A stretch of DNA of 64,000 nt from Tetramitus jugosus (Eukaryota > Heterolobosea > Eutetramitea > Acrasida > Vahlkampfiidae): assembly GCA_937625935.1 (NCBI GenBank), contig OW569373.1, positions 62,001 to 126,000 of the forward strand, read 5' to 3'. The position numbers were made by a program, and so were the translations under genes. The number at the start of each line of letters is the position of its first letter. Position 1 is the stretch's first letter. Below, piece after piece: positions 39,929-49,246 of this stretch. The notes below the pieces were generated by a model, which saw only the letters and a list, made by a program, of their open reading frames with translations, made no database searches and was not told where the DNA came from.

Positions 39929-41159
39929 TGTTGAGAAGAACTCAAAAGAAGATGGGTATCCTTGTTAGTTTGTTTGTTGTTTGTTTGTTGTGGTGTTAGC
40001 AAAGTTTGCTTTTTGGTGTTCGTTTTGAATGGCGATAGTGTTGTTGAGGTTGTGGGGTGAGAGAATCAATGAAATAGCCAGTGCGACTTGTTTTTATTCA
40101 GAGAGGGTAGGTCCAGGTGGTGCCTCGGCACACTCGCTGCTCCCCAACGACCCACCAATGGTTGCATCGCAAGACAATCGTCGGACACTGGTTCGTCTCA
40201 AAATGTCAACGGGTCCTCTTTTAGTTAATCGATTTCTACAGAATCTCGCGATCAGAAAAAACGCGGAAGGAGGTTTATGGGACGTTTGACACTTCATGTT
40301 CGATATTTCGCCTCGCTCATGTTTGCTCAAAACAATCAATGTCTCCGGTTTGTCGCCCGGACTTTGTCGGCTCCACCACCTTTCACACATATCATCTCAC
40401 AAACTCACCACGAATGGAGTTCCAGAGAATAAATTGGGACTCTAAGCCTCACTGAGAAATAGATTGCAACACGTAATTGCACCGAAAAGAAATTGTGAAC
40501 TAGAAGAAGTCCCCAATGAGCATGTTTCCCTACTAAAGATGGGACGATAACTGCCAAATGTCAATTTACAGTCATCACTATGATAACCTACAAGTTAACC
40601 CAACTATGCAAAAGTACTCACTGAGTTGTGAAAGAAAAGTAGATTGAATGAGTCGCGCGAAAGTTCAGCTCGTTTCCTAGTCATCTCTCGGAAAGTCAGA
40701 TTCGGGCAGCTCAACCGGTTTTCTGAGTGTACCTTACATATGGCATCTTTCTATTTCAATATTGCTCCATTCCGACAGTCAAGTACCTAAATGCCAAACT
40801 GGTCAAAATTTATCCTAGAGTTCTTCGAGAGTTCCTATTTATTTCACAATAATGGGGGAACCTCCTCTGTCCTCCCTGGTCAATTGTGTAATCCAAGGTT
40901 GGGCAAAGTGGCTTCTAACTACTGCGACAAAACAAAACATTGAGTTAGGCGACAGGTCGACTCATTCCTTGCATCCTCGGAAAGGAGATCGATACACAAG
41001 ACCCGATCGTTGATTCTTCAGTGTGTGACCAAACATTCCTAAATGCATTATGCCACGGTCTTATTCCAACAACGGTCCATTCTACCTAAATTCCTAATCC
41101 GTCAAATTAATCACGAGAGTTCTGTAGTTCTTTCCTGAGACTCTTTCGTGATCTCACTT
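39929..41159. other. Long intergenic region with no recognised gene
   Basis: About 1.2 kb. Overlapping frames at 40029-40289 (plus) and 40094-40390 (minus) occupy the same bases and neither has a domain. The remainder has frequent stops on both strands and no tRNA-like arm. The left end is the leader of the Q-rich gene. Confidence 0.45.
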
Positions 41160-43391
41160 TCATCGTAGTGTGAACAACTGAAGTCGATGTTGCCCTCTGC
41201 CTTTCTCACTCACAATAACACTGCCATTGTTTCCAATAGCGACACCACAAGGTTCCCCAAACTCTCCTTGTTGTGGACCATGGGAACCGAACGATGAGAT
41301 GAATGTTCCATCGATAGAGTTAAAAATTTGGACTCGGTGATTGTTTCGATCACAAACAATCAGGTATCGATACTCTCCTCTCTCAAATAGACAAATGCTT
41401 CTTGGTTGATTAAACTGTCCACGTTCTGCGCCTTGTTCTCCGATATGGAACAGATACTTGCCTTGATTGTCCAGAACTTGAATTCTGTTATTGTCTTCAT
41501 CACTAACGAACAAGGTGCCATCCCTACTAACTTCGATATCCCATGGAAAGTTAAATTGAGAAGCGCCCATTCCTCGACCACCAAACGTTCTTTTGAACAC
41601 TCCTTGATTGGAGAATACCTGTACTCGATGATTGCCCTTGTCGATGACATAAATGTTGTCTTCTGAGTCAACAGAAACACCACAAGGATACTTGAATTGT
41701 GCATTCCTCATTCCCTCACATCCAAATAATCGAACGAACTGAAACTTACGGTCGAACATTTGAACTCTGTGATTTGAATAGTCACATACGATAATATTAC
41801 CTTTCGAGTCAAATGTCATACCTAAAGGATTCTTAAATTGTCCCTCAGCCATTCCTTTAGAACCAAAATTTCTCTTAAACTCAAGATTTGAATCAAATAC
41901 CTGAATTCTGTTGTTGTTGTAATCACTAACATATATGTCTCCAGATTCCTTTTCTACTATCACAAAATAAGGTTTGTCAAATTGACCAGGAGCATCTCCC
42001 ATTTCACCATTGATAATATGACTCTCAAATTTACTCGTTTTAGTTATCTGAATTTGGCCAACAAGTACTGAATATGGGCTATCGCAAATATGGATACCAT
42101 TGGACATAACAGAGAGTTTGTATTCTCCCTTCATGGTTGGAGTGTAGGACACACAAAATATTCCTTCCTCACCTTGCTTTTCAACTTTGAATGGCGTGAT
42201 TTCCGGACCAGTGATGCTAACGATTAAATCGGAATCATTAAGCAGCATATGATTGGAAGAACGAAGCTCTATAGTAAATTGAGTTTGAGTACCTACAGTA
42301 GCTGTGGTTATGCCTTCTCCAACAACAACACAACTGTCAGGATCTGGAACAAGATCTAATACTTCACCCCATCTCTCGATTGTCTCCAAGGTACTTTGAG
42401 GATCAACTAGAGCTCTAACAGTATTGTTGTCATAAGTCGCGATTCGTTCTTCCAGCTCACCTAACAATAAACTAAACTTTGCTTTTGTTTCTCGCTCCCT
42501 ATCCAGAACCATAAAGTCATCACTAACATCTAGTAATTTTGAATTAATGTAGGAGGTGTTCACCATTGCTTGTAATTTTTCTTTTGTTTTCCGTAAATTC
42601 ATCACCTTCCCAGAACATTTTTCTCTCAATTTTGACTCTAACCCGTCTCTCCTCTCATTCAACCGTGCTAGCAGTAGCTCGTATGTATCGCGGATCGCAG
42701 TACTCTCCACATTACATTGACTCTCTATACTCTGGATAGTGCTGTCAATGGAGGAGATCTTCTCCAAGACAAAATTCACTTTTTCTGATGCCTCCTGCAT
42801 CAACTTTGTTAAATCCTTCCTAATCGAATCAGCAACATCGACAACAAAAAAGAAATTGTGATTTCTATGGACAGTTACAGCACAAGTCTTGCATATTAAA
42901 GCATTATCACATGTCCTGCATAGCATTGAAAATCTCTTGTTATGCACTGAGCATATTTTTCTTGTTCTTTGTTCACTGCGATGCAATACCGTTTCTTCCG
43001 TTGGTTCTTGAACACGATGATTCATTGTCTTTGTGGCAGTCCTGTGTGCCTCTGCATGGACTTCACATAGATGTTCTAAGCACTCTGAACAGTATAATGT
43101 CGAACATTGATCACATTTTTCGCAAGAAACTTTGAAACGTTGCTCTTCCAATTGATCATCCACGTTCGGTTCAAGTTCCTGCCTCGCTTCTTCCTCAATT
43201 TCCTCTTTGAAGAATGTCGAATGTAAATCATGGTTATTCAAAATAGGAATCGTTTCTTTCACATTTTCTCTTTTTTCTTCTTCATCATGTGAGAATTGCT
43301 TCTCGCCTGTGGTGACAGACATCTCATCTAGGGAAGATTGTGCTCTTTCAGTGGTCTTAACCTCAATATCATGAGAATGTTTTTGATCCAT
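41160..43391 (-). CDS. TRIM/NHL-like protein: B-boxes, coiled coil, filamin repeat, NHL propeller
   Basis: 743 residues. After an acidic N-terminus come two B-box-type zinc fingers: CEKCDQCSTLYCSECLEHLC near 90-130 and CSVHNKRFSMLCRTCDNALI near 150-190. A coiled coil follows (about 195-345), then a filamin/ABP280-type Ig repeat (about 355-455, ending DSPYSVLVG). Six NHL repeats close the protein (about 465-743, each with a PxGVAVDxxGNIYVxDxxNHRVQ-like pattern and FGSxGxxxGQF). This is the TRIM2/TRIM3/TRIM71 order without the RING finger, so ubiquitin-ligase activity is not expected. The NHL propeller may bind RNA or protein. A 175-base spacer separates it from the divergent PHD gene. Confidence 0.9.
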   Translation of the reverse strand: MDQKHSHDIEVKTTERAQSSLDEMSVTTGEKQFSHDEEEKRENVKETIPILNNHDLHSTFFKEEIEEEARQELEPNVDDQLEEQRFKVSCEKCDQCSTLYCSECLEHLCEVHAEAHRTATKTMNHRVQEPTEETVLHRSEQRTRKICSVHNKRFSMLCRTCDNALICKTCAVTVHRNHNFFFVVDVADSIRKDLTKLMQEASEKVNFVLEKISSIDSTIQSIESQCNVESTAIRDTYELLLARLNERRDGLESKLREKCSGKVMNLRKTKEKLQAMVNTSYINSKLLDVSDDFMVLDRERETKAKFSLLLGELEERIATYDNNTVRALVDPQSTLETIERWGEVLDLVPDPDSCVVVGEGITTATVGTQTQFTIELRSSNHMLLNDSDLIVSITGPEITPFKVEKQGEEGIFCVSYTPTMKGEYKLSVMSNGIHICDSPYSVLVGQIQITKTSKFESHIINGEMGDAPGQFDKPYFVIVEKESGDIYVSDYNNNRIQVFDSNLEFKRNFGSKGMAEGQFKNPLGMTFDSKGNIIVCDYSNHRVQMFDRKFQFVRLFGCEGMRNAQFKYPCGVSVDSEDNIYVIDKGNHRVQVFSNQGVFKRTFGGRGMGASQFNFPWDIEVSRDGTLFVSDEDNNRIQVLDNQGKYLFHIGEQGAERGQFNQPRSICLFERGEYRYLIVCDRNNHRVQIFNSIDGTFISSFGSHGPQQGEFGEPCGVAIGNNGSVIVSEKGRGQHRLQLFTLR

Positions 43392-43566
43392 CCTATTGAA
43401 CTTGATGTTGATTTTTCAATAAGTAATGCTCAAAATCCTGCGACAGCTGTAGTCAGAAAACCGTTGGAAAAAAATCAAAGAACCCGCGCAAATTTCTTTC
43501 CTTTTCTCCGTTTTCCCTATTATTCCGATATCAAAAAACAGAACCGTTGATGATCATTAACGCACA
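43392..43566. promoter_or_regulatory. Compact shared divergent promoter
   Basis: Only 175 bases lie between the starts of the TRIM/NHL-like gene (minus) and the double-PHD gene (plus), so both promoters and leaders must overlap here. The 16-base string ATTCCGATATCAAAAA at 43522-43537 recurs upstream of the four-TM gene. Confidence 0.4.
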
Positions 43567-44862
43567 ATGAGTTTAACACCTTTCCATGTGTGCTGCCCCA
43601 TCACACACCTCACCATCTGTCGTTGTGATCACTTTTCTAGGCAAAAGCTTCGTGATGATGACCAATCTGATCATTCTTCTGCATTGGTCAAGGTGAACGA
43701 AAATTTGGCTCAATTCGCAGCACACGTCAAAAAAACTTTTCAGCTCTACACGCACACGAACCCACAGTATTGGCAAGAACTTGGTGCGCTTCTCACCGAC
43801 CAGAAAGAAAATCAAGAAGACTCTGGGCGCGTTTCTCCGACAGTCATACAATCCCATCGGTTCGTTGTTCCCGCCAAATTCGTGAAACAATTACAACCAA
43901 ATCCATCCTCTACGGTTAGCTCCCACCCTGTCGACGCCAATGGTAGCTCAGCAATCACCTCCTCTGTCAATCCCACATTGAACGCTTCTGCGACTCCCAA
44001 TGCTGCTTCCTCCAATGTAGCCTCCTCTGCCAACGTTTCCCTTCCAATGAACCCAACGCTCACCTCTGCGCTCCAGAGCTACCTTGCTCACACTGGACAA
44101 CCACCCACGAGCGACCCACAAAAGCTCGCACAGCTCTATCAACAACTCAAGCTCCAATACAGTGTTCAACAGAGCAACAACGCCAACACCAACAACAACC
44201 TTCAAGCAAGCTCAAAAGCTACTGCTCAGCAACAACCACCTCAACAACCAACACCACCACAACAACAACGTCCTCAAACACCTCAACAAGCACCATCACA
44301 ACAACAAGCTACTTCAACAGCTTCTTCTTCCTCCTCCTCTACCTCCACTCCCAGTCAACCAAGAAAAAGAGGCAGACCAAGAAAGAAAAAATCATGTGCA
44401 GAGTGTGAAAAGGGTGACTCATTGGCTCAACCACCAGACACTTCTCTCCTCCAATGTGTTAATTGTGGTCATTGTATTCATACTTTTTGTCATGAACCAA
44501 AGTTGGATCATTTGGCACCTGGTCACAGAGTCATTTGGCGATGTGAAGAGTGCAAAGTGTGTGAGACTTGTGGTGAGTCTGGTGATGAAGTCAAATTGCT
44601 CATTTGTGAGTCTTGTGATCGAGGATTCCATACGTATTGTTTGAATCCGCCGTTGAAGGACATTCCTAAAAATTCGTGGAACTGTTCGCAGTGTCTGATG
44701 GCCAAGAGAAGCATGATGCAACAGGAGAGCTACAATCAACAAATGGCTGCTCAACAGGCTGTGAAACAGCAGATGGCTCTTGCGGAGGCCAATGTGATAA
44801 CGCCGTCGTCGAATCAGGAAGGTGGTCGACCATCCAAGAGACAGCGAAGACAACAAGATTAA
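43567..44862 (+). CDS. Double-PHD-finger chromatin protein
   Basis: 431 residues. The centre is Gln/Pro/Ser/Ala-rich, followed by an AT-hook-like KRGRPRKKK near 265. Two adjacent PHD fingers follow at about 275-380: CAECEKGDS...CVNCGHCIHTFC...WRCEECKVC and then CETCGESGDEVKLLICESCD, FHTYCLNPPL, WNCSQC. Tandem PHDs of this layout occur in DPF/PHF10 (BAF45) subunits of SWI/SNF and in MOZ/MORF, where they read histone H3 tails. The ordered N-terminal 110 residues (LAQFAAHVKKTFQLYT) are not recognised. The Gln-rich C-terminus ends in a basic KRQRRQQD. It is nuclear by prediction. Confidence 0.86.
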   Translation: MSLTPFHVCCPITHLTICRCDHFSRQKLRDDDQSDHSSALVKVNENLAQFAAHVKKTFQLYTHTNPQYWQELGALLTDQKENQEDSGRVSPTVIQSHRFVVPAKFVKQLQPNPSSTVSSHPVDANGSSAITSSVNPTLNASATPNAASSNVASSANVSLPMNPTLTSALQSYLAHTGQPPTSDPQKLAQLYQQLKLQYSVQQSNNANTNNNLQASSKATAQQQPPQQPTPPQQQRPQTPQQAPSQQQATSTASSSSSSTSTPSQPRKRGRPRKKKSCAECEKGDSLAQPPDTSLLQCVNCGHCIHTFCHEPKLDHLAPGHRVIWRCEECKVCETCGESGDEVKLLICESCDRGFHTYCLNPPLKDIPKNSWNCSQCLMAKRSMMQQESYNQQMAAQQAVKQQMALAEANVITPSSNQEGGRPSKRQRRQQD

Positions 44863-44894
44863 AAGCGATTCACGAGTTGTGACGTGTAATGTAT

Positions 44895-44900
44895 TTTATT
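44895..44900 (-). promoter_or_regulatory. PARN: Candidate polyadenylation signal of PARN
   Basis: AATAAA on the minus strand 38 bases past the PARN stop, inside the 75-base convergent spacer. Confidence 0.35.
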
Positions 44901-44937
44901 TTTGATTTGTTTTGTTGTTGCTGCGCAGAATACATTC

Positions 44938-46968
44938 TTACATGATCCTACATGTGTTTGCCTTTTTCTTTGCTGGTTCACTTGATTCGTCATCGTCATC
45001 AGTAATCGTACTGCTGCTGTCTCTCGATCTCTTGCGACTGACAGCAGTGGCATGTTGATTTGCTTGAGAGAGTTGTGATGCGAGAATACCTACTCTATCA
45101 GCTTCGTCATATGGAATCACAGTAACACCCATCGAGAGACACTTGTTGTCACTACTAGCTGGCGAACAGAGCTCGCTTGCGCACTGTTGAACTAAAGATA
45201 GGTCACCCAACTCGACAAATGTGCTTGTTTGATCGATCCATGATGTCTTAAACTTGCCATACTTGCCAAACAGTGCATCAAGCTTTTCCGTGCCTGTCGT
45301 GCCATTCAATCCTGAAACATAGAACACCAAGGATCGATCTTGATGGTGAGATTCATTCTCTTCCTTTAGTAGCGGCGTTCTCAAATCAAAATTGACCTCA
45401 GATCTCATCATGTGCAAAACATTCATAAACGATTGCAAATGTGAAACACCAGAAATGGATTCACGTTTCCCAGCGCTGTTGCTTCTCTGTGCAATGTGAT
45501 ATGAGATTTGAATGAACGAATAACCAGTCATGAACGCATCCCATCCAGCAGAATGAAGCCCGTGTGATGCTCTCCTACGTGTCATGACACCAAAGAAGTA
45601 CTCGTGATCACAAAAGAATAGCTCGTTCGTGCTGGGTCTCAACTGATATCGAGATCCATCGAACAAATGCTCCAAAGTCGAGCTCCTATTGAAAATACTC
45701 CTAGAGAGAAATTCGTCTGTTGTCACCAGATACTTTGTATCGATTAAGTGAGGGAAATGTTCGACGACCAATTGTCTAAACTCTTCCAATGAATCTGGCA
45801 ATGGACGAACAAACTTGTGCATGATGTGTGCCATGTCAAGGAACATGTTATGACCCAAAATGGTGCAGCTCTTGGTCTTGACATGATCCATAATCATCTT
45901 AATGACACGTCTGAAGCCGATTGCAGAGTTCAACTCACGTACTTGCTTTGAACTTTGATTGGCAAAGTGATCCGCACGTATCACTCTCACAAACGATTCA
46001 AACGTTATCTTGTCACGTGCCATCTTGAATTGAGTCTGTGGAAACTCGTCAATCAAATGGTCAAACATGAGCTTTCGAACCGAGGCAGTGTACGGTGGTA
46101 AATTGAGACACTTTCCATGAGGATTGTTTTCGAGCCAAAATGCAATCTCTTGTCTTGTTCGATCCAAAATTGACCGTTCTTCCTCACTCACTTGCTCTAG
46201 TGGCACCTTTTCACCCTTCATTTGATTCTTCATCTTTTGTTTGAGTCGCAGTGCTTCTACAAACTCATTTTCCTCCGTTTCATTCATGTACGTGATACCC
46301 TGGGAGAAAACCTTGTTAAAATCCATTCCATGACTCACAAGAAACTGGAGACAATGTGGTTGAGACAAAAAGGACACCTCATTCCGATGATTATGCTTCA
46401 TCAAGTAAAAATTATACAGTTTACAGCTGTATTCATCGCCCGCGCGTGACTTTCTCCGCATTTGTTTTCCCGCATTTCCGTTATCATTTTCACTTGCATT
46501 TCCCGTAGTTGATATTTCTCCGACTTCTATTTCTCCTTCATTGACGGAATAAATATCTTCATTGATGAACCAGAGACACAATCCAAATTGAACCACTTCA
46601 AACTGAATAGCAGACTGCCTAATTTTGCTATATCTTTGCTCTAATCGATCATATCGATTGACTTGATGCCTCTTGTCCACATCCAACCCAGAAAATTCAC
46701 AATCAAAACTAATGAATCGACTCCTTGATAATTCTCTTGTAAAGAGTGGCATGATGGCATCAAAATTCTCTCTTGTGACATCTATAATGTGTTCTTCGAT
46801 CATTGGTGTGGGAAGAACAGAGTGCTGTTGCTGATGATGTTGTTGATGAGCATTTGGATGGTTGCTTGTTGTTGTTGTTGATTTGGAAGGAGTGTTGTTG
46901 TTGTCATTGGTTCGTTTGTTGTTGGTTGGGGGTTTAAGGTTCTTGTTGTTGTGATTGTGAGAGGACAT
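44938..46968 (-). CDS. PARN: PARN-like poly(A)-specific 3' exoribonuclease (CAF1/DEDD family)
   Basis: 676 residues from ATG 46968; eight codons upstream the frame begins only with GTG. A disordered Asn/His/Gln-rich start precedes the nuclease domain. The DEDDh residues are visible: Asp and Glu in SFDCEFSGL (near 90), Asp in GHNMFLDMAHIMHKF, and His with Asp in LHSAGWDAFMTGYSF. The R3H-like insert follows SIGFRRV-type PARN spacing (FRRVIKMIMDH). A C-terminal RRM-like segment (LVFYVSGLNG, TFVELGDLSL) and a basic tail (RKRSRD, AKKKANT) follow. PARN trims poly(A) of mRNAs and matures small nucleolar and telomerase RNAs. Low-complexity inserts lengthen the N-terminal half. Confidence 0.9.
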   Translation of the reverse strand: MSSHNHNNKNLKPPTNNKRTNDNNNTPSKSTTTTSNHPNAHQQHHQQQHSVLPTPMIEEHIIDVTRENFDAIMPLFTRELSRSRFISFDCEFSGLDVDKRHQVNRYDRLEQRYSKIRQSAIQFEVVQFGLCLWFINEDIYSVNEGEIEVGEISTTGNASENDNGNAGKQMRRKSRAGDEYSCKLYNFYLMKHNHRNEVSFLSQPHCLQFLVSHGMDFNKVFSQGITYMNETEENEFVEALRLKQKMKNQMKGEKVPLEQVSEEERSILDRTRQEIAFWLENNPHGKCLNLPPYTASVRKLMFDHLIDEFPQTQFKMARDKITFESFVRVIRADHFANQSSKQVRELNSAIGFRRVIKMIMDHVKTKSCTILGHNMFLDMAHIMHKFVRPLPDSLEEFRQLVVEHFPHLIDTKYLVTTDEFLSRSIFNRSSTLEHLFDGSRYQLRPSTNELFFCDHEYFFGVMTRRRASHGLHSAGWDAFMTGYSFIQISYHIAQRSNSAGKRESISGVSHLQSFMNVLHMMRSEVNFDLRTPLLKEENESHHQDRSLVFYVSGLNGTTGTEKLDALFGKYGKFKTSWIDQTSTFVELGDLSLVQQCASELCSPASSDNKCLSMGVTVIPYDEADRVGILASQLSQANQHATAVSRKRSRDSSSTITDDDDESSEPAKKKANTCRIM

Positions 46969-47193
46969 GATCTTTGGGGATACTGAGTACACTTGTTGGT
47001 TGATTTTGGCTTTGAGATTGTTCGGTTTTTTGCATGAGAAAGATCAGAAAATGAAGCGTTACGTTTTGTGAAGGATGCTTGGCGGGAAAAGTCAAAGTAT
47101 CGCTACGACGGCCGTTTCAAGAGTCAAAGTCGGTTGTTTGCAAAGAATGAACTACACAGTGAAACATGGTGTTAAATGAGTATGTTATTCAAC

Positions 47194-48957
47194 TTAGTTT
47201 TTCCTCTTCTTGGAAGCAGATTCCTTTCCTGATGGGTGAGCTCTCTTCTTTGCGGATGCTGTTGTTGATTTTGGAGTAGAAACTGGCTTGTCAGCCTTTG
47301 GGGTTTCAACCTTCTTTGGTGTCTCAGCAGCCTTCTTTGGTGTTTCAACCTTCTTTGGCGTGGCAACTGGTTCTGCTGCCTTTGGCTGTTGCTTCTTCTC
47401 AACAGCAGCTGTTGTTGTTGGCTTTGTTTGTCTCCACTTTTGTTCTTGAGTAAATTGCTTAATCTCGTCCACAGACTTCACCTTGACATCAGGATTGTAG
47501 TAAATAGGAACACTTGGGGAAGCAGCAGTCTTGAGCAAAATCTTTGTAATGTTCAATGAACCACCATTTGGAACATGTCGAGGAACGTGTTGCAAAGCAG
47601 CCAGGACATTGTCAGTCACTTGTTGTGCAGTGTCATCCAACTTTCCAACGCGAACAACGTATTGATCACTACCTTGTGCCAAGAAGAGTCTTGTTCCTTG
47701 AATGTCCTGTTGAATGTAAGTCTTGAGGTTTTCAGCAGTCATTGGCTGTGGTCCCTTCTTTGATTTCTTGTAGAATGATTTTCCGAGCAGAGATGGCATC
47801 ATGCTGTTCACTTCCTTCTCCACATAGAACAAGTCATAACTCTTTCTCAAGAATTCTCTCTTGTCATATGGCTTGTATTGAGTCATGAGCTTCTTGATAG
47901 TCATCACCTTTGTGCTTGCAGCATAAGGCTCATCAGCAATCAACTGCTTGTATGCATCCTTTTGATTGTCTCTCACAATGATACAAATGTTGACGTCTTC
48001 AGCATCATGGAGAGCATTCTTGAGTGGAATGGTGAATGGAGCAATGTTGACCAGAGATGCTTGTTGCATGTTGACAAGCATAACAACTTCATACGATGGG
48101 GAGAACAAGAGCTTTGTCTTCTTTTTTTGTTGCTGTTGATTCTTCTTCTTCTTGTCTGCTGCTGTTGTGGTTGATTCTGTAGATGGCAATTGATCATTGA
48201 TTCTCTTGTCTTCATATTGCTTCAACTGTTCCACCACTTGTTGCACAGTCTTTCTGTCCACCTTTTGATAAAATTGTTCGTCCAAGTGTTCTTGTCCAAT
48301 GGCTCCAGTCAGAGTGGATAGACCTCTTTCGATTGTGCTCTTCAATCCAGTCTTTACATACTCGAATTGTCTTGCAATCTTTCTCTTTCCAGTAAAAATC
48401 TCAAGTGCTTGCTTCTTTGTCAATCGCATTGGATTATCAAATTCATATCTCTGATCTGCATTCTCTTCCTTTTCCTGTTCGAGTCTCTTCTTAATTCTTT
48501 CGACTTCCATGGCATCACCACCTGCAATACGTTCCAATGTAGCCTCGTCCAACTCTTCACCATAAATACCCGAGTCACCCACTACTTTTTGAACCATTGG
48601 GTCATCTGAAGTGACAAAAAAGTGATCTTCCTCATTGTACTCACTCTCAATAAAATCTGCCATCACTGCATCAAAGTCCAATTCTTCATTCGTTAATTGC
48701 TTTTGTTTGAGTGATTGCAAAAGGTGTTGAGTGTTGTTGCTATTCTTCTTGTTGTTGTTGTTGTTGAGAGCTTGTTGTTTCAAGTATGCATTGACTTCTT
48801 GTTGAAGTTGCTTGAGGTTCGTCAAGTATTGACTCTTTTTGGATTGGAACTTGCTGAGAATGCGTTGACGTTCCTCTTGTGGAACAGCCTTGAACAATTC
48901 ATTGATTTGTTGTTCGTGAATTTCATCAATGGACTTCATGTCTGTTGCTGTGGCCAT
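47194..48957 (-). CDS. Ribosomal L1-domain nucleolar protein (RSL1D1/Utp30/Cic1-like)
   Basis: 587 residues. A charged helical N-terminal half (ERQRILSKFQSKKSQYLTNL) and a low-complexity Lys/Gln linker lead to the L1-like domain at about 285-470. It is recognisable by IAPFTIPLKNALHDAEDVNI, ICIIVRDNQKDAYKQLI, FLRKSYDLFYVEKEVNSMMP and GKSFYKKSKKGPQP. The tail repeats TPKK/VETPKK units and ends in a nuclear signal (KKRAHPS, SKKRKN). Homologues act in early 60S or 90S ribosome assembly. It is longer than yeast Utp30 because of the N-terminal and tail regions. The ATG directly follows a long CAA-type leader. Confidence 0.86.
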   Translation of the reverse strand: MATATDMKSIDEIHEQQINELFKAVPQEERQRILSKFQSKKSQYLTNLKQLQQEVNAYLKQQALNNNNNKKNSNNTQHLLQSLKQKQLTNEELDFDAVMADFIESEYNEEDHFFVTSDDPMVQKVVGDSGIYGEELDEATLERIAGGDAMEVERIKKRLEQEKEENADQRYEFDNPMRLTKKQALEIFTGKRKIARQFEYVKTGLKSTIERGLSTLTGAIGQEHLDEQFYQKVDRKTVQQVVEQLKQYEDKRINDQLPSTESTTTAADKKKKNQQQQKKKTKLLFSPSYEVVMLVNMQQASLVNIAPFTIPLKNALHDAEDVNICIIVRDNQKDAYKQLIADEPYAASTKVMTIKKLMTQYKPYDKREFLRKSYDLFYVEKEVNSMMPSLLGKSFYKKSKKGPQPMTAENLKTYIQQDIQGTRLFLAQGSDQYVVRVGKLDDTAQQVTDNVLAALQHVPRHVPNGGSLNITKILLKTAASPSVPIYYNPDVKVKSVDEIKQFTQEQKWRQTKPTTTAAVEKKQQPKAAEPVATPKKVETPKKAAETPKKVETPKADKPVSTPKSTTASAKKRAHPSGKESASKKRKN

Positions 48958-48960
48958 TTT

Positions 48961-49016
48961 TTTTTGTGGTGGTTGTTGTGGTTGTTGTTGTTGTTGTTGT
49001 TGTTGTTGTGGTTTGT
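48961..49016. repeat. TTG/CAA trinucleotide microsatellite in the L1-protein leader
   Basis: A run of TTG units, broken by GG, lies directly upstream of the minus-strand L1-domain gene. In the sense direction it reads (CAA)n ending at the start codon, so it should be transcribed as an unstructured leader. Confidence 0.75.
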
Positions 49017-49246
49017 TGGGTGTTATCGTGTGTTGTGGAAATTTGGGAGAGGCAAAGTTTTGAGTGTGAAAAGGTGCAAGAAATTGTTGAACAAAACAAG
49101 TTTTGCTTGTGAAACTCCGTCTGTCGGAGAAGTCCTGTTGACGTTACAAAATCTACTCGATGGTTGAATATTCAATCAAAAACACAACAAAAAACACAAA
49201 CCGAACAAAGAAGAATTGCTTTGATTGGATTTGATTAAAATCGAAC

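Noticed and set aside
40029-40390. Overlapping frames of 86 and 98 codons on opposite strands in the long spacer
   Set aside because: They occupy the same bases and neither has a domain, signal or biased composition.
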